Assembly: GCF_018866245.1 (NCBI RefSeq)
Contig: NZ_CP076458.1
Location: 310,001-374,000, forward strand
Length of the DNA: 64,000 nucleotides
DNA from: Novisyntrophococcus fermenticellae
Lineage (GTDB): Bacteria > Bacillota > Clostridia > Lachnospirales > Lachnospiraceae
Direction of reading: 5' to 3'
In this document: positions 7,579 through 16,005 of the stretch, piece after piece
Position numbering within the stretch: position 1 is the stretch's first letter
Layout: every line of letters starts with the position of its first letter
Program-made: the position numbers and the translations under genes
Notes under the pieces: model-generated
Databases searched by the model: none
What the model saw: only the letters and a program-made list of their open reading frames with translations
Told to the model about the DNA's origin: nothing

Positions 7579-9341
7579 GCAGCACAAATCAAAATATCAA
7601 ACAGGTTTCTCAGCCTGACCATATTCTGTCCTACTTCAAGATGGAACGTTGGTCGCTCACGCTGGTTACGATTTCAGGCATCCTTTACAATGTTGGAATG
7701 ATTGCGGGGCCATATTTTGAAGGCCGTTTGGCACAGTGCCTGTTCGACATTATGGGTGGTCGTGAATCCTTTTCCGCCATGCTGTCACTGGCGGTGGTCT
7801 ATCTGATTGTCATTTTAGCCGTGCAGGTCATGCGCTGCGTGAAGCGCTTCTATGTGCGCCGTTTTGCAAATAATACCAGCCGCAACATGCGTCATATGCT
7901 CTACAACAGCCTCGTGAACATGAGCCGGGATGAACTGGAGCGAGAAAGCATTGGAACGGTGATGACCAAAGCGGTATCGGATGTGGATGCCTGCGCGGAG
8001 GGCATGCGAAAGTTCACCACAGAGGTGTTTGATACCGGCGTGGTGCTGATTGCGTACCTTGCCATGCTGTTTTATTACGACTGGCGTCTGACGCTGATTT
8101 CCTGTGCCTTTACCCCTGTCGCTTATTTCATCGCAGGACGTTTGAAACACCGGGTAACGCAGTACAACGGGACATACAAAAAAAGCGCCGAACGGCTGAA
8201 CGGTGCCACCATGGACAGAGTCTCCAATGCGGTTACCTATCGCATTTACAGCTGTGATAAAAACAGGGACCTAGCTTATGAGGGGTACCTGAGAGACTAT
8301 GAAAAGTGCGCAGTGGCAGCAAATTTTTGGGAGAACACCATGCAGCCGCTCTACCACATCATTTCCATGTGCGGTGTGATATTTGTCTTGTATCTGGGCG
8401 GTAAAAATGTTACCGGTACTGGCTGGAGCAACTGGAATATCGCCGCTTTCACCACATTCCTGTCCTGCTTTGCCAAAATGGCGCTCAAGTCATCCAAGAC
8501 TGCGAAGCTGTTTAATTCTGTTCAAAAGGCACAGGTTTCCTGGGCGAGAATCAAACCGCTTATGAAAGAGTATGTGGAGCAGTCTACTCTGTCCGATATG
8601 GATTTTTCTGCCGGGGCATCGATTAAAGTGCGGGATTTGTCTCTGCGCTGGGAAAACGGGCAGCAGGTGCTGCACGGGATTTCTTTTTCCGCACAGCCGG
8701 GACAAATCATCGGCGTGACGGGAGCAGTTGCCAGCGGAAAATCCATGCTGGGCAAGGCGCTGTTGGGGGAACTGCCCTACGAGGGTAGCATTGAGGTAGA
8801 TGAGCGAGAACTGCGCACGCTGAGTTTATACGAGCGCAGCCGGCTGCTGTCCTATCTGGGGCATGAACCGGAGCTGATGACAGAGAGCATTGAAGAAAAT
8901 ATTCGTCTGGGTGAAAAAGGCGAAATAGCCCGCTGCCTGAAAACGGTGTGTCTGGCAGATGAAATTTGTAAAATGCCGCAGGGAGCGGCTACCTCCGTCG
9001 GCAGCGGTGGAATCCGTCTGTCGGGCGGTCAGCAGGCACGTCTTGCGCTGGCTCGCACCTGCTATCATGCACGGCAGATTTTGATTTTGGATGACCCCTT
9101 TTCCGCAGTGGACCAAAAAACCGAACGGGAGATTTTTGCAAATCTGCGTCTGCTGGCTGCAGACCGCATCGTTATTTTAATTTCCCACCGTTTACAGCTG
9201 TTTCCACAGTTGGATCATGTACTCTTTCTGGAGCATGGCACGAGCGTACTTTCCACCCATTCTGCGCTGATGCGGGGAAACAGCACCTATGAGACACTCT
9301 ATCAGGCGCAGGCAATGGGAGGTGCAGGCCATGAAGAATAA
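7575..9341 (+). CDS. ABC exporter half-transporter 1 (degenerate-site subunit)
   Basis: 588-residue fused membrane and ATPase half of a type I ABC exporter. An N-terminal six-helix membrane domain (about residues 30-320) precedes an ATPase domain with Walker A GAVASGKS, signature LSGGQQARLALAR and Walker B ILILDDPFSAVD. The residue after the Walker B aspartate is Asp instead of the catalytic Glu, marking this as the subunit that forms the non-hydrolysing site of a heterodimer. Overlaps its partner gene by 11 nt. Substrate unknown; multidrug or peptide export is typical of MarR-linked pairs. Confidence 0.92.
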   Translation: MSSTNQNIKQVSQPDHILSYFKMERWSLTLVTISGILYNVGMIAGPYFEGRLAQCLFDIMGGRESFSAMLSLAVVYLIVILAVQVMRCVKRFYVRRFANNTSRNMRHMLYNSLVNMSRDELERESIGTVMTKAVSDVDACAEGMRKFTTEVFDTGVVLIAYLAMLFYYDWRLTLISCAFTPVAYFIAGRLKHRVTQYNGTYKKSAERLNGATMDRVSNAVTYRIYSCDKNRDLAYEGYLRDYEKCAVAANFWENTMQPLYHIISMCGVIFVLYLGGKNVTGTGWSNWNIAAFTTFLSCFAKMALKSSKTAKLFNSVQKAQVSWARIKPLMKEYVEQSTLSDMDFSAGASIKVRDLSLRWENGQQVLHGISFSAQPGQIIGVTGAVASGKSMLGKALLGELPYEGSIEVDERELRTLSLYERSRLLSYLGHEPELMTESIEENIRLGEKGEIARCLKTVCLADEICKMPQGAATSVGSGGIRLSGGQQARLALARTCYHARQILILDDPFSAVDQKTEREIFANLRLLAADRIVILISHRLQLFPQLDHVLFLEHGTSVLSTHSALMRGNSTYETLYQAQAMGGAGHEE

Positions 9342-10983
9342 GAACGGACTTGGCGTCGTTTTTCGGAAGACCGTCCGTCAAAACAGTGGGATGACCCTTC
9401 TCACCGGTATTCTGATCGCCGCCTGTGTGGCAGCCGCGCTGTTTCCTCCCCTTGTTCTGGAGCAGATGGTAAACCGGCTGACCGGACGGCAGGCCGTTTC
9501 TCTTGTGCTGCCCCTTGGTTACTTTGGGCTGCTGGCACTTTCTGATTTGCTGGAGTCAGGTCAGAGCGTGATGATTACGGTGTTCGGGCAAAAGATGACC
9601 CATAGTCTGCGCAGCGAGCTTTGCGCCAAACTGAAACGACTGCCGGCGGCTTATTTTACACAGCATGCCCCCGCCAAAATCACCTCTCGCTTTGTCAATG
9701 ATGTGGATGTGGTGGATTCTCTCTTTACAAACGGCATTATCGGGATGGTTGCCGATGCGTTTAAGGTACTGAGCATTCTTATGGTCATCTTTTATAAAAG
9801 CACCGGGCTTGGAATCCTGATGCTTTTGGTGACTCCGGCGCTGTTCGCCATGACGCGTCTGTTTCAAAAGCGAATGCTCAAGGCGCAGCTTGCAAACCGT
9901 GTCGCCGTCAGCAAGGTAAACAATCATGTGCCTGAAACCATTCATAACATCCGCACGATTCATACCCTGTTTCGGCAAAAGTACATGGAAGAAAAGTATG
10001 ATTCCTATATTGAGGAAAGCTTCCGTGCCCTCGATAAGTCCAATCTGTATGATTCCATTTATTCTCCCATCGTCATTTTTGTCAGCTCCTGCGTGATTGC
10101 AGTGATGATGGTGTTCGCCGCTTTGGGCGGTGGAATGCAACAGTTTTTTGGAATTACCGTGGGTACGGCAGTTGCCATCATCGCCTATGTGGGCAAGGTG
10201 TTTGAGCCGCTTGAAAGCATCGGCATGGAGATCCAGAACATTCAGTCTGCTGTGGCAGGCGTAAAGCGAATCAACGAATTCCTGTCTGAAAGAGAGCGCA
10301 CCGTTCCGGAGGGCACCTCAAACAGGGCGTTTTCCGACGCAAACGGGGAATCAGCTATTAGCTTTGACAATGTGGAATTTGGATATGACGATAAAACCGT
10401 AGTCTTACAGGATATGAGTTTTTCTGTGCAGCAGGGCGAAGCAGTCACATTTATAGGCAGAACCGGTGCCGGAAAAAGCACGCTGTTCAAGTTGATTCTT
10501 GGCTTGTATGCTCCGCAAAAAGGGCAAATATTGATCAATGACATTGATGCCGCCCAAATTTCAGATAAACGAAAAAGAAAGCTGTTCGGTTATGTGGAGC
10601 AGACCTTTCATTCAGTTGCCGGAACTGTGGCGGAGCAAATTTCTCTGTTTGATGATTCCATCGGTCAGAAACAGATTGAAGAAGCTGCAAAACTGGTAGG
10701 CCTGCATGAAAATATTATGGAACTGGACCAGAGGTACAACACGCCGGTGGAAAAGCTCACCTTCTCTCAAGGTCAGTTTCAGCTTCTCTCCATTGCAAGG
10801 GCGGTTGCGTCACAGCCTAAAATTTTACTGCTGGACGAAATCACTGCAAATCTGGACAGTGAAACTGAGTTGCGGGTGCTGCAGGGCCTGGAACGGGCGT
10901 GTAAGGGGCGGACCGTATTGTCTATCTCCCATCGTCTGAATGAGAGCACGCACAGTTCTCGCTTGATTCAAATTGGTGAATAA
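9331..10983 (+). CDS. ABC exporter half-transporter 2 (catalytic-site subunit)
   Basis: 550-residue partner half-exporter. The membrane domain covers about residues 15-300. The ATPase domain has Walker A GRTGAGKST and Walker B ILLLDEITANLD with the catalytic Glu, but its signature is FSQGQ instead of LSGGQ. An altered signature here plus the missing Glu in the partner place both defects in the same composite ATP site, as in known heterodimeric exporters of the BmrCD or TM287/288 kind. The ATG at 9331 follows GGGAGGTG; the frame opens further upstream inside the previous gene. Confidence 0.92.
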   Translation: MKNKNGLGVVFRKTVRQNSGMTLLTGILIAACVAAALFPPLVLEQMVNRLTGRQAVSLVLPLGYFGLLALSDLLESGQSVMITVFGQKMTHSLRSELCAKLKRLPAAYFTQHAPAKITSRFVNDVDVVDSLFTNGIIGMVADAFKVLSILMVIFYKSTGLGILMLLVTPALFAMTRLFQKRMLKAQLANRVAVSKVNNHVPETIHNIRTIHTLFRQKYMEEKYDSYIEESFRALDKSNLYDSIYSPIVIFVSSCVIAVMMVFAALGGGMQQFFGITVGTAVAIIAYVGKVFEPLESIGMEIQNIQSAVAGVKRINEFLSERERTVPEGTSNRAFSDANGESAISFDNVEFGYDDKTVVLQDMSFSVQQGEAVTFIGRTGAGKSTLFKLILGLYAPQKGQILINDIDAAQISDKRKRKLFGYVEQTFHSVAGTVAEQISLFDDSIGQKQIEEAAKLVGLHENIMELDQRYNTPVEKLTFSQGQFQLLSIARAVASQPKILLLDEITANLDSETELRVLQGLERACKGRTVLSISHRLNESTHSSRLIQIGE

Positions 10984-11026
10984 CAAAATGTGAAGCCCTG
11001 AGATTCATCCTGAGAGGATAATAACT

Positions 11027-11395
11027 ATGGATTTGAAAAAAAGAGCACGACAGTTGAAAACCGATATCCCAGCGGTATTTCTGTGTATGAAGGACAAAAA
11101 CACTCCTGCCATTGCAAAAGTGTTGGCTGGTGTAACCGTCGCCTATGCCTTATCACCGGTTGATCTGATACCGGATTTTATTCCCGTGCTGGGGTATCTT
11201 GACGATGTCATTTTGCTTCCCTTTCTGATCGCGCTTACCATTCGTTTTATCCCGCAAGAGCTATTTGAACATTATCGGGAAGAAGCAACGGGCCAATGGG
11301 CAAGCGGGAAGCCGAAAAAGTGGTACTATGCTCTCCTGATTGTGGCCATCTGGCTTCTTGTTTTATGGCTGATTATAAGAGCATTTCTGTTTTAA
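11027..11395 (+). CDS. DUF1232 (YkvA-like) small membrane protein
   Basis: 122-residue protein with the DUF1232 signature AYALSPVDLIPDFIPVLG-YLDD followed by hydrophobic segments and a C-terminal membrane helix. Function of the family is unknown. It follows the exporter by 43 nt on the same strand with its own ribosome binding site (GAGAGGAT) and is probably the last gene of the marR operon. Confidence 0.85.
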   Translation: MDLKKRARQLKTDIPAVFLCMKDKNTPAIAKVLAGVTVAYALSPVDLIPDFIPVLGYLDDVILLPFLIALTIRFIPQELFEHYREEATGQWASGKPKKWYYALLIVAIWLLVLWLIIRAFLF

Positions 11396-11512
11396 CTTTG
11401 CAGCTATCACAAGAAACTGGAAATAATAAATTGCAGCGCCTGCATTTTTTCTTAGATGCAGACAAGTTGATAATGTTATATTGCATATAACCTGCAATAG
11501 GCTGAAAGTATA

Positions 11513-11542
11513 GGCAATCTCACCAATTAGGATGAGATTGCC
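11513..11542. terminator. Hairpin between convergent genes
   Basis: Perfect 10-bp stem (GGCAATCTCA / TGAGATTGCC) with a 10-nt loop between the convergent DUF1232 and VirB2-like genes. Only a weak T-rich tail follows on the plus strand, so termination is likely but not certain. Confidence 0.5.
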
Positions 11543-11559
11543 CATCTTCTATTTCACCA

Positions 11560-11898
11560 TCACATTCCGAGAATTGTCCAAATATAGGTCGGCGCCGTCA
11601 GTGTGAACACCAAACAGGCGAACAGAATTGCAGGCGCCGCCCACTCAAATTGTCCGTGTTTTCTATAGTCGAAGTATGCAGTCCCCAATTTTGCAAAGAA
11701 AAACACCGCCAGAATCAGGTCGATGGCGGGGAATACCACCTTGTTGACCACGGTTTTAATCTGGCTGGAGGCGTCGTTCCACGTTCCTTCGATTGCCCCG
11801 GCCACATCGCCGTTTGCCGCAAAAGCGGTTGTGCTAAACAACAGGCTTACCATGAGAACAAGCGAGAGTGCCAGTGCAATTTTTTTGTATCTTTTCAT
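11560..11898 (-). CDS. VirB2/TrbC-like small membrane protein (DUF3852-like)
   Basis: 112-residue secreted or membrane protein with a signal peptide (MKRYKKIALALSLVLMVSLL to AFAA) followed by a short extracellular stretch and two hydrophobic helices. This is the size and layout of a VirB2/TrbC conjugative pilin or pore subunit. The ATG at 11898 follows AGGAAGGTGG; an alternative GTG lies three codons upstream. In related ICEs this gene lies close to the TrbL-like gene; here about 10 kb of cargo separates the two. DUF3852 assignment is from memory of the family. Confidence 0.65.
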   Translation of the reverse strand: MKRYKKIALALSLVLMVSLLFSTTAFAANGDVAGAIEGTWNDASSQIKTVVNKVVFPAIDLILAVFFFAKLGTAYFDYRKHGQFEWAAPAILFACLVFTLTAPTYIWTILGM

Positions 11899-11921
11899 GA
11901 AAACCACCTTCCTGAAATAAG

Positions 11922-11957
11922 GAACAAGGCCGCAGGATCGCTCCCGCCACCTTGTTC
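11922..11957 (-). terminator. Hairpin before the VirB2-like gene
   Basis: Inverted repeat GAACAAGG / CCTTGTTC in the gap before the VirB2-like gene, 24 nt from its ATG. The minus-strand tail is CTTATTTC, weaker than at the other operon hairpins. Confidence 0.5.
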
Positions 11958-11973
11958 TTTTTCTGTGTTATAG

Positions 11974-13665
11974 CTAAGGTTTTTTAGGGCCAGCGTGCCA
12001 ATCCTGCCACAAATTTCCCTTGATGGTCAGGCTGTCGGTCAGGTTGGCGGACAGCATTCCATCGGGCGTCCACGCATCTATGAGCCATGTGTTGACGGTA
12101 TAGGCGCCATCGGGCATCCAGATCGGGCTGAAATGGGTCCGATTCTTGTAGGTGGAATAGGGATTTTTCTGAAACTCAAACCGCCCTGTACCCATTCGCT
12201 CCAACAGTCGCCAATAGGTTTCGTAGCCGAATTCGGGAAAATAGCTGACCGCATTCTGCGGCTGGGTTACCGCCGAGCTTTGGTTGGAGCTGATGCTCCC
12301 GGTGGCGGTCTGGTTGATGCCGTACCCGGATTTCATAGTTCTTCCGCTGGCAGTAGGATTTTTGCTGTCGCACTGAATGCTCATGGCTGCGGTCAGGCTG
12401 GCGCTGTAGCGATCCAGATCAAATTCGTACCACCCATGGTCGCACCAATATCCATCATCGTCCTCATCGCCGCTGTGCCACACCCAATATTCCTGCCACC
12501 ACGGGCGCCAGACACTCCAGCTTACCGTGCTTTTCACTGCTCTACTTGGAACAGAAACACGGGAGAAACTGTCGTTGCGGTCATCGGCTACGGGATTGGG
12601 TGGCGGGTTCTTATCAAGATCAACGATTTTCACGTTGAGGGTCGTTTTCGCTGTGTTGCCGGGGCCGGACACTGTCACCTTAATGGTCATGTTTTGCTCG
12701 GTATCCGGGGTTCTCCATTTCACCCACGCAAGCTGGCTGTCGCCGTCGGGGTAATAAACATTGCCCACGCTGTAGGTCTGGCCTCCGATGTTGAAGCTGA
12801 CGCGGGTGGGGCTGTCGGGATCAGACTGACCGCCGCTGATTCTCACTGCCGTGATGACATCGGTGTTGACACGGTACTCGTAGTCGTAGGCTTCAATCTG
12901 CGGTTTCTCCGGCTTTTCTTCAAATCGGACGATGCCAAGCCCAAGGCTGGATTTAATATCCGCGTTGGTGGCGGCGCTGGTCTTGCTGCCGCCCCATGCG
13001 GGATAGCCGAGATCGCTTACCTCCAGAAACATAGCAAGAGGCAGATTCTTGTGGGTGAGGGATACCATCCGCCGCCTTAACAGACCGCTGGTCTGCTCAT
13101 CATAGAGCGCCGCCTCGGTGGCGGTGGTGGCAAACATATTGCCCTCGAACTTGTAGTAAGCCAGTGGCTCCAAAAGAATTTTATACTCGCCGCCGATGAG
13201 AACGTCATAATTCATGCCTGTAATTTCCGCAATACGCTTAACCACGTATTCGGAACAGAAGTATTTCTTTATGGCCTCAATGTTGTTGCTGCCGTTAGTG
13301 CTGATGATGCGTGGCATAGTCTGTCCGGGATTTTTATAGGTATAGCCACCTTTTACCGGGCTTAGTGAAGCACCGTTATTATATTGCAGTTTGCTAACCT
13401 TTCCAAAATGGTATATTCCCGCCGAGGGAGCCTTATTGGTAAAGTCAAAAGGTGTGGTGACCACCGCATGGTCGCTTGCGCGAACAACTGTTACACGCAC
13501 ACCTTCGTTGCCGGGACTCCATGAATTGGTGCTGGTTCCCTGACCCATCCCGCCGCCACCGCCGTCAATGTTCCCGCTGCCGCCGGTGTCGGCAAAAGCA
13601 GTCATCGGGCAGAGCATACACAAAATGAGGAACAGCGGCAGGGCTCTTAAAAGTAAATTTTTCAT
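11974..13665 (-). CDS. Large secreted protein of the Tad/conjugation operon
   Basis: 563-residue secreted protein with a signal peptide (MKNLLLRALPLFLILCMLCP to AFAD) and then a Gly-rich linker. A middle section near residues 290-350 reads like an Ig or PKD-type beta domain (SDPDSPTRVSFNIGG, then TIKVTVSGPGN). The C-terminal third is Trp/Tyr/Ser-rich. There is no sortase motif or membrane anchor. ATG at 13665 follows AGGAGGTTAGG; the open frame upstream crosses a hairpin. Probably an extracellular part of the pilus or mating apparatus. Family not recognised. Confidence 0.7.
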   Translation of the reverse strand: MKNLLLRALPLFLILCMLCPMTAFADTGGSGNIDGGGGGMGQGTSTNSWSPGNEGVRVTVVRASDHAVVTTPFDFTNKAPSAGIYHFGKVSKLQYNNGASLSPVKGGYTYKNPGQTMPRIISTNGSNNIEAIKKYFCSEYVVKRIAEITGMNYDVLIGGEYKILLEPLAYYKFEGNMFATTATEAALYDEQTSGLLRRRMVSLTHKNLPLAMFLEVSDLGYPAWGGSKTSAATNADIKSSLGLGIVRFEEKPEKPQIEAYDYEYRVNTDVITAVRISGGQSDPDSPTRVSFNIGGQTYSVGNVYYPDGDSQLAWVKWRTPDTEQNMTIKVTVSGPGNTAKTTLNVKIVDLDKNPPPNPVADDRNDSFSRVSVPSRAVKSTVSWSVWRPWWQEYWVWHSGDEDDDGYWCDHGWYEFDLDRYSASLTAAMSIQCDSKNPTASGRTMKSGYGINQTATGSISSNQSSAVTQPQNAVSYFPEFGYETYWRLLERMGTGRFEFQKNPYSTYKNRTHFSPIWMPDGAYTVNTWLIDAWTPDGMLSANLTDSLTIKGNLWQDWHAGPKKP

Positions 13666-13694
13666 CCTAACCTCCTGTTTCTGCAAATAAAAAA

Positions 13695-13716
13695 GCACGG
13701 TATCTTTCAACCGTGC
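13695..13716 (-). terminator. Hairpin with U-run before the secreted-protein gene
   Basis: Stem GCACGGT / ACCGTGC with 8-nt loop, followed on the minus strand by TTTTTTATTTGCAG and the ribosome binding site of the next gene, whose ATG is 30 nt away. Confidence 0.65.
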
Positions 13717-13734
13717 CATGGGGTATATTCTTAT

Positions 13735-14292
13735 TTAGTCCATGATACCAACCTGTTTGTTGATATCGCCGTCTCCATCAACAACTTCTCCATGATTAGC
13801 ACCGCCATCCGGCACATTATCAAAGCCGGGGATGCTGTTTCCACCGCTGCTGGGTTTAGAGGAGGGTTCCTGCTTCGGTGTTTCCTTCGGCTGTTCCACC
13901 TTGTCATGGTCGACAGCCGTGGGAGGCTCGGTGACCTTTTCGCCATTGGGCTTTTGCGTAGGGTCTTTGAGCTGTTCCTCGGTATATTCGGGCTTGCTCA
14001 CATCGCCCTGAATGGTCTGCTCGGTGCCGCTGGAAACCGCGCCGTTGTCGGCACTTACCGGCTGAGTGGTATCGGGCGGGGTTACGGTGACCTCTTTTTC
14101 ATTCTCTGTAATTTCCGGTTCGGATGGGTCTACCGTCACATTGCTTACCTCGGAGCTTTGGGACGGAAGGGGCGCATCTGCCGGTTCCGGCGTCTGGAGC
14201 CGCTGCCCGATCAGCACTACCAGCACCGCACAGAGGGCGAGTCCACCGGCGACGGCCAGCCACTTCTTCATTTTGGGATTCATATTTTTCAT
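13735..14292 (-). CDS. Membrane-anchored Pro/Thr/Glu-rich protein (DUF6550-like)
   Basis: 185-residue protein with a short basic N-terminus, one membrane helix (about residues 11-29, WLAVAGGLALCAVLVVLIG) and an extended, acidic, low-complexity exterior rich in Pro, Thr, Glu and Lys, with no globular domain. It matches the single-pass DUF6550 proteins of Clostridia ICEs. Likely spans or spaces the cell wall for the neighbouring pilus or mating channel. AGGAGG lies 8 nt before the ATG. A possible promoter (TATAAT near 14378-14383, TTGACT 15 nt further) lies upstream, so it may start a sub-operon. Confidence 0.65.
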   Translation of the reverse strand: MKNMNPKMKKWLAVAGGLALCAVLVVLIGQRLQTPEPADAPLPSQSSEVSNVTVDPSEPEITENEKEVTVTPPDTTQPVSADNGAVSSGTEQTIQGDVSKPEYTEEQLKDPTQKPNGEKVTEPPTAVDHDKVEQPKETPKQEPSSKPSSGGNSIPGFDNVPDGGANHGEVVDGDGDINKQVGIMD

Positions 14293-14398
14293 AAGAGTAT
14301 CCTCCTATTGTTAAATTTTGAGATTCTTCTTGTTAAGTCACACCCTACCACGAAATTTTCAAAAAGTCTATCCATATTATAGAAAAAATTGAAACCAG

Positions 14399-14947
14399 TC
14401 AAAACCTCGGCGTATACCCGGCGCTGGTTTTGACCTTGATGGTCATGGGCGGCAGCAGCTTCCCGCCAAAGGATACGGGAACCTCCAGCAGGATGGTGCT
14501 GTCCGCTTCAAAGCGGTCGGAGGCATGATCCCCTGACGCAAAAGGTGCATTGCGAATATCCACATTTAGGTTCCAGGCCTTAAATTCCAGCTTGCCGTCC
14601 GGGGTGCGCTTTTCGTGATAGCCACTATTGTAGGAAAGCCCAAGGATGCCGTCCAGCCGGTCATAAATATCGCCGTAATCGAGGCTTTCCTCGAAATCTC
14701 CGGCATAGGGCTGGTAAGCGCCCGAATAGCCCTCCCGCACACCGTGGTACACATCATCGTAATTCTCCACCACGGTGGAGATGACAGCGGCCTGCACCGC
14801 ATCCCGAACACCCTGCGCTATGATCATCAGCCGAAAATATTCAGAAATGCCGGTGAAGATGATGACCAGCGACAGGGTGATCGCAATAATCAGCGGAAAG
14901 CCCGCGCCACCTTTTCCCCGTAGGATTTGCTTGATTTTATCCATCAT
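14399..14947 (-). CDS. TadE-like pseudopilin
   Basis: 182-residue single-pass protein. A short basic cytoplasmic start (MMDKIKQILRGKGG) is followed by one long hydrophobic helix (AGFPLIIAITLSLVIIFTG) and an exterior beta-rich domain, the TadE/TadF layout. TadE proteins are minor pilins or assembly factors of Tad pili. Starts at ATGATG overlapping the stop of the DUF4320-like gene; an upstream TTG is rejected because GAGG is better spaced to 14947. Confidence 0.75.
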   Translation of the reverse strand: MMDKIKQILRGKGGAGFPLIIAITLSLVIIFTGISEYFRLMIIAQGVRDAVQAAVISTVVENYDDVYHGVREGYSGAYQPYAGDFEESLDYGDIYDRLDGILGLSYNSGYHEKRTPDGKLEFKAWNLNVDIRNAPFASGDHASDRFEADSTILLEVPVSFGGKLLPPMTIKVKTSAGYTPRF

Positions 14948-15339
14948 TTCCAATAAACCTCGCTCTTTCCCGCCGCGTCTGCTCTCAGCGTAATGGGGAA
15001 CGATCCGAAGCCGCCGAACAGCCCGATGTTGGTCTGGTAGGTGACCGTTACCGTGACTTCCTCATTGAGCTGGATTCTGCCGGTTTCAGACCATTCCACG
15101 CTGGGGGAAAGCCCGGTCTTTTCCCGCAGAAGCTGCTCACGGAGGCTGGTTTCACCGCCCACCTGTCCGGCAATTTCGGCCTCCCGGATGAGCTCAGTGG
15201 CGAAGGTGTCCAGCTGCTGCTTTTGGATGTAGACGGGAAACACCTTCACAGCAAGGGCAATGACCAGCATGGCACACAGCACCAGCACGGCCACGTCAAT
15301 GTAGCCCTCTCCGCGCTTGTTTCTCAGAATTTTCAGCAC
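14944..15339 (-). CDS. DUF4320-like pseudopilin
   Basis: 131-residue single-pass membrane protein. The N-terminus KILRNKRGEGYIDVAVLVLC joins a GEGYID motif to a hydrophobic helix. The same GEGYID motif occurs in both Flp-like pilins of this element. The rest is an exterior domain. It overlaps the upstream DUF3848-like gene by 7 nt and the TadE-like gene by 4 nt. Likely a minor pilin processed by the element's prepilin peptidase (inference). Confidence 0.75.
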   Translation of the reverse strand: MLKILRNKRGEGYIDVAVLVLCAMLVIALAVKVFPVYIQKQQLDTFATELIREAEIAGQVGGETSLREQLLREKTGLSPSVEWSETGRIQLNEEVTVTVTYQTNIGLFGGFGSFPITLRADAAGKSEVYWK

Positions 15340-15989
15340 ATGGTCACCCCCTGCTCAAAGGGTCCCTGTTCCTGCCACGGTTCCGGGTTGTGGTCACTTA
15401 ACACACGCCATGCGCTCTTGCTGAAATCGGCGGTGCAGATTTCCTGCTCCAGCAGTTCCTCCGCAGGGACATCTCTGGCAAATTCAGAGCTACCGGGATT
15501 GCCTTTCACACTCTGGCCGGAGAGCAGAAGCTGTGCGGTTTCCGGCGTCAGGTACACATACCCGCCGGGCGTCATCATGTCAAATGACGCGTCCGGGTGC
15601 GCTTCAATAAATTCCCGCACGGTGATTCTCACTTCCTCCGCGGAAACAGGCGCATATTCCGGGTCAAGGGCATACTCTGGTTCCGATTCGCCCTTATCCC
15701 ACAGCGTCCAAAGGGCATGGGTGAGTTCCTCGCTGAAATCAACATTCTGTTCGGATATCCACTGATCCGCTACCACCTCCAGCGGGTTTTCAAAGCGGAG
15801 CAGATACTCCATATATTCAGCGGAATAGCTGCCGCCGGATAATTCTCCGTACACAAACTTCACAGCGGAAATTTCACTTGCCAGCTCCCCCAGCTCGGAG
15901 GCCGGTTTCTGCCGCCATTCCTTTTGATACTGCGCCATACCGCAGTCCAGCTTTTTGCGCAGAAGCGTCATCATTTCCTGTTCTGTCAT
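15333..15989 (-). CDS. DUF3848-like cytoplasmic protein
   Basis: 218-residue acidic soluble protein. Residues 1-95 (MTEQEMMTLLRKKLDCGMAQ, then SEISAVKFVYGEL) fit the DUF3848 domain seen in Clostridia ICEs, and the C-terminal half is a helical region without known motifs. GGGAGGTG precedes the ATG at 15989; an open frame upstream overlaps tadC. It sits between tadC and the pseudopilins with tight spacing. Function unknown. Confidence 0.65.
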   Translation of the reverse strand: MTEQEMMTLLRKKLDCGMAQYQKEWRQKPASELGELASEISAVKFVYGELSGGSYSAEYMEYLLRFENPLEVVADQWISEQNVDFSEELTHALWTLWDKGESEPEYALDPEYAPVSAEEVRITVREFIEAHPDASFDMMTPGGYVYLTPETAQLLLSGQSVKGNPGSSEFARDVPAEELLEQEICTADFSKSAWRVLSDHNPEPWQEQGPFEQGVTMC

Positions 15990-16005
15990 CTGGCTTACAC
16001 CTCCC

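Noticed and set aside
11995..13080. 361-codon plus-strand frame opposite the secreted-protein gene
   Set aside because: The minus-strand frame has a signal peptide, ribosome binding site and operon context; the plus frame has low-complexity composition and none of these.
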